A stretch of 64,000 bases of DNA from JABAQJ01 sp046327745. Its GTDB lineage: Bacteria; Gemmatimonadota; Gemmatimonadetes; Gemmatimonadales; Gemmatimonadaceae. The DNA is taken from the NCBI GenBank assembly GCA_046327745.1, contig JAXLXV010000007.1:372001-436000 (forward strand), written 5' to 3'. The position numbers and the translations under genes are program-made. Position 1 is the first letter of the stretch. The number at the start of each line of letters is the position of its first letter. Under the pieces are notes generated by a model. The model had not been told where the DNA came from. It did not search any database and saw nothing but the letters and a program-made list of their open reading frames with translations. Shown piece by piece: positions 1 to 8,494 of this stretch.

Positions 1-571
1 GTGCGCGCACGGGCCAGCGCTGGGAAAGGAAGAGCAGCGTCCCATCTTCTAGTTCGCCGATGGCTTCATCGACGGCGTACTCTCCGGACACCAGCTGCTT
101 CACGACACCGCGGACGCCCGGAGGCACCAGAATTCGGTGATCGATCCCTGGTCGCTCAGGCACGACGCCGAGCACGTCTCCACCCTGCACGGCCGTCCCG
201 GGGATCACCTGCGCGGTGAAGGGCCAACGTTGCGTGTGGTCGAGCGTTTCGGCCCGTACCCCAGGTGAGATGAAGTCCCCTGTGCCCTCGGCGACGCGCG
301 CCAACGGCCGGCCCACACCATCGAGGATACTCCCCAGCAGTCCTGGACCTAACGTCACCGCCAACGTGCTGCCGGTTACAGCGACGGGCTCGCCGAGCGA
401 GAGTCCGGTCGTGTCTTCGTAGACCTGCAGCGTGGCCAGGTCCTCCGTCTGCCGGATCACCTCGCCTAACAACGAGCGATCCCCAACGTACGCCAACTCA
501 TACAGTGAGGCACGGAGCGGGCGAGCTTCCACGAGCGAGCCGGCGATCCGGACGATGGCGGGCGTGGTCAT
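1..571 (-). CDS. ntpA: V/A-type ATPase catalytic subunit A, N-terminal part (cut by window edge)
   Basis: Reading the minus strand from ATG at 571 gives an open frame to the window edge, about 190 residues, beginning MTTPAIVRIAGSLVEARPL. The N-terminal beta-barrel pattern (GSLVEA, then VYEDTTGLSLGEPV, then LGPGLLGSILDGVGRPL) and the following bulge-domain start (VIPGTAVQGGDVLGVV) are those of the catalytic A subunit of V/A-type ATPases. The P-loop lies beyond the edge. The ATG overlaps the stop of the F-subunit gene in an ATGA, so translation is coupled. Subunits B and D are expected just outside the window. The family call is secure; the rest of the gene cannot be judged. Confidence 0.93.
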   Translation of the reverse strand, partial: MTTPAIVRIAGSLVEARPLRASLYELAYVGDRSLLGEVIRQTEDLATLQVYEDTTGLSLGEPVAVTGSTLAVTLGPGLLGSILDGVGRPLARVAEGTGDFISPGVRAETLDHTQRWPFTAQVIPGTAVQGGDVLGVVPERPGIDHRILVPPGVRGVVKQLVSGEYAVDEAIGELEDGTLLFLSQRWPVRA

Positions 572-894
572 TGGAGTCGAACCCGGTACCCGATCGCCCG
601 TTGCAGCATGTCGAGGATATAGTCCTCGGCACGCGCGCTCGCCGTCGTCCAGTTCGGTGATGGAATAGGGACGAGTAGCGGAAGAGCGCTGCGTTCGAGT
701 TCCGCCCGAACGGCGGCTGGCACGCCATCGAACAGCGACTGCTCGACCAACAACACGCCAACGTCAGAGGCTGCGGCCCGTTGAAGCTGCGCACTCGCGT
801 CGGACGCATCCAACACGTCCGTCGCTGGGACGCCCGCCAACCGGAAGCCGGTGGCCACCGCGGGCGATGCCAGCACGCGAACACGGGCCTTCAT
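568..894 (-). CDS. ntpG: V/A-type ATPase subunit F
   Basis: This 108-residue protein has the size and alpha/beta pattern of the central-stalk F subunit (NtpG in Enterococcus nomenclature), which sits on the rotor beside subunit D. It reads VRVLASPAVATGFRLAGV, then DVGVLLVEQSLFDGV and a C-terminal amphipathic helix. It lies between the C and A genes, the usual place, and overlaps each by 4 bases (ATGA). Short divergent subunits like this are identified partly by position; the order and the family pattern agree. Confidence 0.88.
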   Translation of the reverse strand: MKARVRVLASPAVATGFRLAGVPATDVLDASDASAQLQRAAASDVGVLLVEQSLFDGVPAAVRAELERSALPLLVPIPSPNWTTASARAEDYILDMLQRAIGYRVRLQ

Positions 895-1904
895 ACCGCC
901 GCCGCACTCGGGCGGAGCGCGCGCTGCACCGCGATCACGGGAACCTGCATCGACAAGCTCCAGATGATGCGATCGATGGACCGTACGTTCCGCCGCAACT
1001 CCAACACGTAACGGATCACTGGTGCCGTGCCTAACGGCTCAACGCGCGCCGTGGCATGCGCCTGGTCAATCAGTGCGTCCAGCACCGCGTCCTCGGCACG
1101 GGCCGGCTGCGTGACGGCGGCGGACAGTATGGGCGCGTCGGAGAGTCGCCGTAGTTGGGTTTCCCGGTCGGCCGCCGTCGGTGCCTGAATGAGGTCCCGG
1201 AACGCGTCGGCCGTCAGCCACCGGCCGCCGGCGAGGAATACATGGTCGACGTCCAGACGCTCCCGGCGCGGCCAGAGTGCCAAGGCGCTCCAGAGATTTT
1301 CGATGTCCAGCACGGACTGTGTGTAGTCGCGCATGGCACCATCGGCCATTGCCGCGGCCGCGGTGGCGCGCGCGGCGAACGTCCGGTTGACGGCGCTCTC
1401 CAGCTGCAACAGATCCGGGTGTTGTCGCATGGAGGCCTCGCGCAGTGCTGCCGCATACGGATTGCCCATCGTTGCCAGCTGTGCGACCAGGGTGGCAACA
1501 TCGCCCTGGCGAGCAAGTTCGTGTAGGACGCGCTCGGGAAGCGCGGGGGTCGGGATCAGGCCCGCCATCCGTTCGTCGGGCAATGCCCCGCATGCCGCTC
1601 CTCGCAGCACGGCGCGGAGGCTGCGGCGGTCTTCGTCTTCATACAGGGGAGTGAGCATCCGCACTCGGGCACCGGCCCAGCGCGCCAACAAGCGCAGGCG
1701 GCCCGCCGCGTGTCGTCGAACAGCGAGTTCAAGCTCTCGGGGGGTCGCCCGCTCCAGTGGTGTGGCGAGGATGTTGGCGGTGGCCAACGCAACGGAGAGT
1801 GCGGCCAGACTCCGACTCTCGGCCAAGACATGAATGACCTGCTCGGACGCCAGCCGACCAGAAAGTCCGCTCACTCTGGCAACCACATCGCTCCAGTCGG
1901 TCAT
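891..1904 (-). CDS. ntpC: V/A-type ATPase subunit C (AC39/V0D family)
   Basis: A 337-residue, strongly helical Ala/Leu/Arg-rich protein in the position of the C (AC39, V0 d) subunit, the funnel-shaped socket that joins the central stalk to the membrane c-ring. It has the family length (about 320-350 residues) and no predicted membrane span. The ATG at 1904 overlaps the stop of the E subunit (ATGA) and its own stop overlaps the F start (ATGA), so E-C-F-A form one translationally coupled chain. One CGTTAGGC octamer lies in the gene. The call rests mostly on operon position, length and composition, because C subunits diverge quickly. Confidence 0.85.
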   Translation of the reverse strand: MTDWSDVVARVSGLSGRLASEQVIHVLAESRSLAALSVALATANILATPLERATPRELELAVRRHAAGRLRLLARWAGARVRMLTPLYEDEDRRSLRAVLRGAACGALPDERMAGLIPTPALPERVLHELARQGDVATLVAQLATMGNPYAAALREASMRQHPDLLQLESAVNRTFAARATAAAAMADGAMRDYTQSVLDIENLWSALALWPRRERLDVDHVFLAGGRWLTADAFRDLIQAPTAADRETQLRRLSDAPILSAAVTQPARAEDAVLDALIDQAHATARVEPLGTAPVIRYVLELRRNVRSIDRIIWSLSMQVPVIAVQRALRPSAAAV

Positions 1905-2494
1905 GGAGTCGCCCCCTGCCGGTTACGCGCGGCGACAATGCGCATGGCCAGCACCGCGCGGGCGCGTTGCAACATGGGGCCGAACGTCGCGTCCACACGA
2001 ACCTTTCCGTCTGCCGATTCGGTCACGAACCCAAATCCAACGGCGCGATCTTCTTCCAGACGCAGACCAGGTGGCACTCCCACGTCTTGACGCAGCAGCT
2101 GCACCACGGCGGGGTGACCGCGCACCCTATGCTCGCCAGTCGGCAAGTACTCGAGCGTGCGTCGCATGAGCGCGCGCAGCGCCTCGCCGAAGCACGGGTG
2201 CCTTACGAGTGCTTCCACCCGACCTTCACCCGACGTCAAGACGCGCGTCACCAAGCGGCGGCGCGCCTCTAAGGCCTGAAGGTGGCACTGTCGCATGACG
2301 TCGTCGCGCTGTCGGTCGAGCACCTGACGCAGCAGGCGTTCGTGCTCAGCGAGTGACCGTTCGAGGTCGCGGGCATCGTCATCGGCGCCTTCGGCCAGGA
2401 TCTGTGCGGCGCGTTGCTGCGCCACCTCCAATCGCCGGCTCGCTTCGGCGGCGGCTTCCTGTCGCAGCTGCGCCAGGAGCGGTTGGACGCTCAC
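1901..2494 (-). CDS. ntpE: V/A-type ATPase subunit E (peripheral stalk)
   Basis: The first two-thirds is one long charged helix rich in Ala, Arg, Glu and Gln, followed by a compact C-terminal domain (RVDATFGPMLQRARAVLAMRI). This is the layout of the E subunit, which pairs with the G/H coiled coil as peripheral stalk. I place the start at GTG 2494 (197 residues), 10 bases after the stop of subunit K. The longer reading from 2554 would run back through the end of the K gene and give an N-terminus of unlikely composition. No clear Shine-Dalgarno site precedes this GTG, so translation probably depends on coupling to K. Confidence 0.85.
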   Translation of the reverse strand: MSVQPLLAQLRQEAAAEASRRLEVAQQRAAQILAEGADDDARDLERSLAEHERLLRQVLDRQRDDVMRQCHLQALEARRRLVTRVLTSGEGRVEALVRHPCFGEALRALMRRTLEYLPTGEHRVRGHPAVVQLLRQDVGVPPGLRLEEDRAVGFGFVTESADGKVRVDATFGPMLQRARAVLAMRIVAARNRQGATP

Positions 2495-2504
2495 ACCGGG
2501 CTCG

Positions 2505-2729
2505 CTAGCCTGCGCCGCCGCGCAAGATGATGAGTACGGCCACGACAAAGCCAAGGATCACCATGGTCTCGGGGATCGCCACGAGGATGATCACCGTCCC
2601 GCTGAGTTCCGGCTTTTCCGCCAACGTCGCCGCTCCCGCAGCGCCGATCTTCGATTGAGCCCAGGCCGTGGCGATGGCCGAAATCCCTAACACCGCCGCG
2701 GCGCTGATGGCAATCCACATGACGTTCAT
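2505..2729 (-). CDS. ntpK: V/A-type ATPase c-ring proteolipid subunit K
   Basis: A 74-residue double-helix proteolipid. Helix 1 is hydrophobic and ends in AWAQSKIGAAG; helix 2 carries the ion-binding glutamate in VAIPETMVILGFVVAV. The ATG at 2729 is preceded by GGGAG about 8 bases upstream, better than the ATG 18 bases earlier. It is a single hairpin, unlike the four-helix NtpK of Enterococcus hirae. A Gln late in helix 1 and a Thr after the helix-2 Glu resemble ligands of sodium-binding rings, but alignment by eye cannot settle whether H+ or Na+ is used. Confidence 0.93.
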   Translation of the reverse strand: MNVMWIAISAAAVLGISAIATAWAQSKIGAAGAATLAEKPELSGTVIILVAIPETMVILGFVVAVLIILRGGAG

Positions 2730-2747
2730 CGATTTCTCCCTGCGCAC

Positions 2748-4631
2748 TCAGTGCCCAGGGGTCGAGCGCCAGTGCGAGAACGGCTCGTACTGGCGCCCGC
2801 CCGGGCTGTAGAACTTCCCGAAAAACTCCACGAAATGCAGACGCATGGCGTGAATGCTCGGGCTAAAGAGCCCGATCGCGAAATTGACCAGGTGAAACAG
2901 CAGCGCGAACAACACGCCAACCACCGTGCTCCCCAGCGCTCCCACCATCTGGTTAGCCACTACCGCCAGCATCACCGACGCCGTGCCCAGCGCCATGATA
3001 CGGGCATAGGACAACACGTTGCCTAACGTTGCCAACAGCTCGATCGGTGCAATGAACCCCTCCAAAATCACCAGCACTGGAAACGCCACGAGCAGGACGA
3101 CCACCGACGGTGTGAAGAGGGCGGCGGGCAGCACCTTAAACGCTGCCAGCAGCGACACCACAATCAGCAGCACCATCAGCAGGGACACGCCCTTGCCCGC
3201 CGCGTGACGCGGCCCCTCGCGCGCCGCGTTCACCACGCCCAGCACCAGCCCCAGTGTCACGTGGACGCCGCCCAGGGCCAACGCAATCATCAGCGCCGCC
3301 ATCACCGATTCCTCGCGATCCACGGCCAGCGCGCGCATCCCAAACCATTGGCGGCCTAACGTCCCGAAAAACTCCCCGTACAGGACACCAAAGATGATGG
3401 CAAAGGCCGCACATGGACCGGCGATCTCGGAGATGGCGCGACCGAGCGAGCCCGGGCGCGTGCGGGCGCGCATCACCACGCTGATCCCCGCCAGGGCCAC
3501 GCCGTATCCCACATCGCCAAGGATCATGCCGAAGATCATCGGGAAGAACACGGCCACAAATGGCGTGGGATCGATCGTTCCGTAGCGCGGCAAGGGCAGC
3601 AGACGCACGATCGATTCGAACGGACGGAACAAGCGCGGATTGGATAGCACGACCGGAGCATCCTCGGCGCTCCATTCCTCGCGATCGATCGACTCCACCA
3701 CCACCGGGTCTCGTAGCGTGCTCGTTAGGGTAGCGGACAGGTCGTGCACCGCGTGCGAAGGAATCCACCCTTCCACAGCAAACGCGTGCGCCGTCACGCC
3801 ACAACGTCGCCGAGCCTCGGCTCTCGACAGCCAATCGTGCATGGCCCATGCACCGCGCGACAACTCCGCGCCGTGGCGTGCGGCCAACTCGCGACGACCC
3901 TTGGTGCAGCTGGCCACCTCGCGTGGCAACTCCTCCAACCTCGCAATCATTCGTGGGATCGCTTGCTCCAGCGGGAGCCCGGCGTATTCCCCAGGGAGTG
4001 GCACCTCCGGCACACGGGCCGCGGCCAGACGCGCCTCCAGCTGCTCGGCAAAATCCTTGGGCAGCACCAACAGCACCGCCACATCGCCGCCCGGCAGGGG
4101 GCGGGCCGACAGGGCAAACTCCGGGCCGATTTCGTCACGTAGGGTGGCACCAAGCCGGTCGATCCCTTCCTTGGCGGCGCCCGGCACCACGACCGCGTAA
4201 CTCGTCAGCCGTGGCGTCTGGGCAATGCGTTGCACGGTAGGCAGGACCGCCGCCAGAAAGTCGCGATACTTCTCGATCATCGCGCGCTCTTCATTGGCCC
4301 GCGCCTCGCGTCCGGCCAAACGTTGCGCCTCACGGCGAGTCATGCGCGACAGTCGTGCCCAGCGCGCCAAGTCACCGACTGACGCACTCGGCGCAACGCC
4401 TGGGTGAGCGGCAACGCCCAGGAGACGCATGGCCTGCTCGGCGTCATCCAGTGCGTGCGCCACCTGCCGCCGATGACGTTCTGTGCGAGCCTCTGGTGCC
4501 GGCGGACTTACACCACCATGGAGGGTTACGTCGTTCAGGTGGAGAAGGCCAAAATCCTGCAGTGCGATCAGCGCATCATCCAATCGGGCGCGCGGACCCA
4601 GGACCCGGACCTTCACCATCGGGATGATCAC
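2748..4631 (-). CDS. ntpI: V/A-type ATPase subunit I (a-subunit equivalent)
   Basis: This 627-residue protein has the two-part layout of subunit I. The soluble N-terminal arm (about residues 1-310) starts with MIIPMVKVRVLG and contains long coiled coils. The membrane half has a conserved first span (FFPMIFGMILGDVGYGVAL), then AFAIIFGVLYGEFFGTLG, NVLSYARIMALGTASVML and a final hydrophobic pair ending in the typical LHFVEFFGKFYSPGG. It supplies the ion half-channels and the essential arginine (in SYARIMALG) facing the c-ring, and anchors the peripheral stalks. Its ATG overlaps the stop of the upstream coiled-coil gene (ATGA). It is full length. Confidence 0.96.
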   Translation of the reverse strand: MIIPMVKVRVLGPRARLDDALIALQDFGLLHLNDVTLHGGVSPPAPEARTERHRRQVAHALDDAEQAMRLLGVAAHPGVAPSASVGDLARWARLSRMTRREAQRLAGREARANEERAMIEKYRDFLAAVLPTVQRIAQTPRLTSYAVVVPGAAKEGIDRLGATLRDEIGPEFALSARPLPGGDVAVLLVLPKDFAEQLEARLAAARVPEVPLPGEYAGLPLEQAIPRMIARLEELPREVASCTKGRRELAARHGAELSRGAWAMHDWLSRAEARRRCGVTAHAFAVEGWIPSHAVHDLSATLTSTLRDPVVVESIDREEWSAEDAPVVLSNPRLFRPFESIVRLLPLPRYGTIDPTPFVAVFFPMIFGMILGDVGYGVALAGISVVMRARTRPGSLGRAISEIAGPCAAFAIIFGVLYGEFFGTLGRQWFGMRALAVDREESVMAALMIALALGGVHVTLGLVLGVVNAAREGPRHAAGKGVSLLMVLLIVVSLLAAFKVLPAALFTPSVVVLLVAFPVLVILEGFIAPIELLATLGNVLSYARIMALGTASVMLAVVANQMVGALGSTVVGVLFALLFHLVNFAIGLFSPSIHAMRLHFVEFFGKFYSPGGRQYEPFSHWRSTPGH

Positions 4632-4999
4632 GACGCCCGTTCCGCTGGCAGTCCGTAGAGTTCCGCCAACATGTCGTCGGCCAGCTGTTCGATCTGCTCC
4701 GAGCTGGTCTCATCGAACAGCAGACATGTTGCGGCGGCGCGCGCCCGGGCGTTCGACTCGTCGGCCGCGGCGTGCGCTCGCAGGCGCGCCTCCAGTTGGG
4801 CCAGCGCCTGGACCTTTCGGTTCAGTGCGGCCTCGCGCCGTCTCGCTAGTTCGGCGCGCGCGTCGTCCAGGATGCGCGCGGCCTGCTCGTCGACGCGCTC
4901 CAGTTCCCCGGCGATTTCTCGCTCCGCGTGCAGCAACTCATTGAGCGCACTTGATGTGTCGCGCTCCGTGTGCGTTGGCGGTACCGAGCGGTGACTCAT
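4628..4999 (-). CDS. ntpF: V/A-type ATPase peripheral-stalk coiled-coil subunit (G/H, NtpF-like)
   Basis: The first gene of the V-type operon encodes about 123 residues that are almost entirely one charged coiled coil (for example EREIAGELERVDEQAARIL) with a short C-terminal tail. This is the expected form of the G/H subunit that pairs with E as peripheral stalk. With it, the order F-I-K-E-C-G-A matches the ntp operon of Enterococcus hirae. I use ATG 4999, which follows GAGG by about 9 bases; another in-frame ATG lies at 5035. The family assignment is by position and coiled-coil character rather than residue motifs. Confidence 0.8.
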   Translation of the reverse strand: MSHRSVPPTHTERDTSSALNELLHAEREIAGELERVDEQAARILDDARAELARRREAALNRKVQALAQLEARLRAHAAADESNARARAAATCLLFDETSSEQIEQLADDMLAELYGLPAERAS

Positions 5000-5130
5000 C
5001 TCTGCCCTCGCATCACTGCCGCCAATCCTGCCCATCGTGCACAGGATCAGCGCTCTCGACTCAGCTTACGGCCGGGCTCCGTTCGAGGATGGCAGGTAAT
5101 GCGAGAACGCCTGTCAGGATTCGCCGGACG

Positions 5131-6239
5131 TCAGATTCGGGCTGCCGCCAGCGATGCGCTGATGCTGTACAACCCGCCTTCGAGTTCCGCCGCAGACGGC
5201 CAACCAAACCCAATCCGCATGAAGCGATCGTCCTGCTCGAACCAATGTCCGGGTCCGACGAAGGTCCCGTGTGTTCCATTCAGCGTCTCATAGAAGCGCG
5301 GTACGTCGATCCCCGCGTCGGCGCGGATACGAGGGAATGCCACCACGCCGCCCGATGGACGCACCCATTCCATGGCCGGTTCGGTTGCCATCCACGATGC
5401 CAGCGCCTCAACACCGCGTCGCACCTCACGGGCGATCTGCGGCAGCTCCTCGGTTCGACGTCGATACACGCGATAGGCAATCTCCTCGTCGAGCACGGGC
5501 CCGCAGATGACCATCTGCTCCTTCGCTGCCAGGAAGAGCTCATTCAACGCGCGATCGCGGGCCATGAGCCAGCCCACACGCAAACCGGGAAGCCCGTAGG
5601 CTTTCGAGAGCGACGCCACGGAGATGACGTTTTCACTCAGCGTGGTGGCAAACGGTCGCGGACGCGCCACCGTGAGGTCGCGGTACGTCTCATCGACCAG
5701 CAGATACCCGCCGCGTTCGGATACGAGGGCCGCGATTTGCGCCACCTCGTCCTCTTCGATCACGGTGCCCGTTGGATTGTGTGGGTTGGTGATGCTGACG
5801 AGGCGCGTTTGCGGCGTCATGGCCGCGGCGATGTCCGCCGCGGTGTAACGGAATCCGTTCTCTAGCGACAACTCGACGTAGGAGATGTCGCAGCCGATCG
5901 CCCGCGGCGTCTCGATATTCGTGGCATAGTTCGGTCGAAGGACAACCAGATGATCCCCCGCGGACAACAGGCTGGTCGAGATCACGAAGAGCGCCCCTGC
6001 GGCCCCTGGCGTCAGCAACACCTGATCCGCCGTGCAACCGCTCTCCGCCGCCAGAAGCTCGCGCAGTCGTGCCCGCGGTGGTCTCCGTACAGCAGGATCA
6101 TCCGGCTCAGGTCCATGTCCGCACCCAGGTCTCCGAGCACGCGGTCTCGCATCGAGCTCTCGGCGAGGTTGTATCGGATGGACGCGTAGCCCACTTCCTC
6201 TGGAGACTCGACCTCGATGGGCATTCGGCGATAGCGCAT
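5131..6239 (-). pseudogene. PLP-dependent aminotransferase class I/II, frameshifted near 6075
   Basis: Most of a fold-type I aminotransferase is readable: NPHNPTGTV for the PLP pocket, DETYRDL, and the Schiff-base lysine in SLSKAYGLPGLRVGW. It resembles the VioD/capreomycidine-synthase-like group of small aminotransferases. The natural N-terminus (MRYRRMPIEVESPEEVGYAS, then RMILLYGDHRG) is in another frame from ATG 6239. The frames meet at about 6070-6083, between LLYGDHRG and ARLRELLAAE, so one indel separates them. Either the gene is broken or the sequence has an error here. The substrate is not predictable. It stands alone behind the V-ATPase operon, with about 130 bases between. Confidence 0.8.
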
Positions 6240-6329
6240 GTAACGGACGGATAGGGGAGTGCAGGGACGACGAGCCTTGGATGCTGCGCACATGCTACCG
6301 TGGGGATGCCCGGCCGGGAATCCCTGCGC

Positions 6330-7844
6330 TCAACTGGCGCCGCGTGGCCGGTGCTGCGCGCGTCTTCGCCTGGCGGGGCGACACGATTCAATGGCGTTGG
6401 CCAGCTCACGCACACCGCGGCGAATTTCCGGAGGGTCAGGCGACGCGAAACCCAGCAGCAGTGCCTCGCGCTTCATGTTCGCACGGACGCGCGAGTGCAC
6501 CGCCATGACGTCCACGCCACGCGCGGCCGCCGCGTGCGCCACCACGTCCGCCGACAATCCATCGGCGAGCCATCCGGCGGTCTGCAGTCCCGCCTCCAGA
6601 CCGGAAAAGTCGAGCATTCCCCGCAGCTGCTTGGCGGCCTCCTCCATCAGGACCGCTCGTCGCTCGGCATACACCTCGCGCATGCGCCTAACGTGCCGCG
6701 CAAAGTGTCCCTCGCTGATGAACTCGTGCAGAATGGCCTGTTCGAACAGCGGCGCGTGCCGAGTGGCAATCGACTTGATGGCCGCCAGTGGCTCAGTCAG
6801 CTCCTGCGGAACCACGAAATATCCCAGCCGCAACGCCGGAAACAGTGTCTTGCTGAAGCTGCCGGCGAACAGTACAGTGTGCACGGTCCAGTCCCTGGAG
6901 GGCGGGTAATGGCCGGCCCACGTACCGATACTCCGCGTCATAGTCATCTTCGAAGATCCACGCCCCGGTCGACTGCGCCCAAGCCAGGAGTTGTAGCCGA
7001 CGGGTGACGCCCATACTCACGCCAAGCGGCATCTGGTGGGCAGGCGTCACGTACACCAGTCGCGCGGGTCGTTGGCGCACGGAAGGAAGGACCATCCCTT
7101 CGTCGTCCACCGGTTGCCAGGTCACGTTGGCACCGATGCTCTCAAACACGCGCGCCGCGCCGATGTATCCCGGATCTTCCATCCACACCTGATCCCCGGG
7201 GTCAACCACCAATCGCGCCGCCAAGTCCAACGCTTCCTGCACCCCGGACACGATCGCCACTTGCTCCGGTTCGCAGGTGACCCCGCGTGACACGCGGAGA
7301 TACTCGGCGACCGCCGCCTGCAGCGGGGCATATCCCATCGGGCCAGTGCCTAACAAGTGTGACATGCGCGCCCCTCGGGCCCGGCGACTGGCGATCTGCG
7401 CCCATAGCGACGTGGGAAACAGGTCCAGCGCCGGCAGGTTCGCACGGAAGGCGCGCGTTGGCCGCAGATCCAGTGACGGAAATGCCTGCGCGCGCCGCGC
7501 GTAGGTCGACACGTGACGAGGCCAATCGTTCCTTCGCCACCGCCCCGCGGCGGGCGGCGCACGGACAACAGCTCGTCGGGTAGCACGCGACGGACAAACG
7601 TCCCCGAGCCCACGCTCCCTTCGAGATATCCCTCGGCCTTCAACTGGTCGAAGGCGCTCACGATCGTTCCACGCGAGATCCCAACCTGACGCGCCAAATC
7701 GCGTGTGGCTGGGAGTCGCGAACCGGGACCTAACCGGCCTTCAAGGATCTCGGTGCGAAGCGCGGTGGCCAGCCAACGCTGCGCCGCTACCGTCGTGTCG
7801 CGCGGAGGCAGCGCCAGCGTCAAGGACGTCACTCGTTTCGGCAT
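6330..7844 (-). pseudogene. MocR-type regulator (GntR wHTH plus aminotransferase), two frameshifts
   Basis: Three adjacent frames together make one MocR/PdxR-type protein. From ATG 7844 comes a GntR winged helix (EGRLGPGSRLPATRDLARQ, then GISRGTIVSAFDQLKAEGYL). A second frame gives the middle of the aminotransferase-like domain (GTGPMGYAPLQAAVAEYL, DDYDAEYRYVGRPLPALQG). A third gives SFSKTLFPALRLGY with the PLP lysine, through to the stop at 6330. Breaks are near 7515-7560 and 6895-6912; the second restores the original frame. Such regulators sense PLP or amino compounds and usually control a divergent neighbour, here the decarboxylase gene at 7915. Frame damage could be real decay or sequencing error. 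Confidence 0.85.
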
Positions 7845-7902
7845 AGGAAGTGGTACAGAGAGAATACCGAAAATGGCTCTTTGGCGCCGGACCACTTGAT
7901 CC

Positions 7903-7908
7903 TACACT
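7903..7908 (+). promoter_or_regulatory. -10 box TACACT of a probably leaderless promoter
   Basis: TACACT ends 6 bases before the ATG at 7915. A -35-like TTGGCG lies 16 bases upstream of it. Transcription would start at or next to the start codon, and there is no Shine-Dalgarno sequence. The 70-base divergent gap to the MocR start also holds an inverted repeat (GGTA-9 bases-TACC in minus-strand reading), a possible regulator site. Confidence 0.5.
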
Positions 7909-7914
7909 GCGCGC

Positions 7915-8403
7915 ATGAACGATTCCACGCCGGAGAGTCAAATGAAGGAACGAATTCACTTTGGTAAGGCGGCCCCTGGGGTGTACGACGCGATGGATGC
8001 CCTGGAGCAATACCTCGCGACTTGCGGACTCGAAGAATCCCTGCTGCATCTAGTCAAGTTTCGAGCGTCGCAAATCAATGGGTGCGCATACTGCCTTGAC
8101 ATGCATTGGAAGGACCTGCGCGCCATGGGCGAACACGAGCAACGCATTTACTCGCTCGACGCATGGCGGGAGTGCCCGTATTACACGGAGCGGGAGCGCG
8201 CTGCACTGGCTTGGACCGAGGCCGTGACCTTGGTGTCGACTGGACAAGTGCCGGACGATGTGTACGAGGCGGTGCACCCCCACTTCTCGGAGAAGGAACT
8301 CGCCGACCTGACGCTCGCAATCGCGACCATCAACGCCTGGAATCGCATCTCGATCGCCGGCCGACTGACGCCTGGCACATACCAGCCGCCGGTTCACGTC
8401 TAG
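7915..8403 (+). CDS. Carboxymuconolactone decarboxylase-family (AhpD-like) protein
   Basis: A 162-residue alkylhydroperoxidase-like protein with the AhpD-type active site: CAYCLDMH holds the redox CxxC and the downstream histidine, after VKFRASQINGC and before the YYTERERAALAWTE helix typical of the family. Members act in peroxide or quinone detoxification or are of unknown substrate. It is divergent from the MocR-type regulator at 6330-7844, a common pairing, so it is the likely target. It is the only undamaged gene between 5.1 and 10.2 kb. The ATG at 7915 lies 6 bases after a -10 box, suggesting a leaderless mRNA. Confidence 0.9.
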   Translation: MNDSTPESQMKERIHFGKAAPGVYDAMDALEQYLATCGLEESLLHLVKFRASQINGCAYCLDMHWKDLRAMGEHEQRIYSLDAWRECPYYTERERAALAWTEAVTLVSTGQVPDDVYEAVHPHFSEKELADLTLAIATINAWNRISIAGRLTPGTYQPPVHV

Positions 8404-8415
8404 CGGGGCAAATCT

Positions 8416-8441
8416 GGGGTCGCGCGCCACTCCGCGACCCC
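8416..8441 (+). terminator. GC-rich hairpin after the AhpD-like gene
   Basis: GGGGTCGCG and CGCGACCCC form a 9-bp stem with an 8-base loop, 13 bases after the stop at 8403. No T-tract follows, so it may be a weak or Rho-assisted terminator or an mRNA-stabilising end. Confidence 0.4.
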
Positions 8442-8494
8442 GGGCCACCCACTAAGTTGGATTCGGTCGTTCGCGCCCCTTTTGCACCGAGTCC

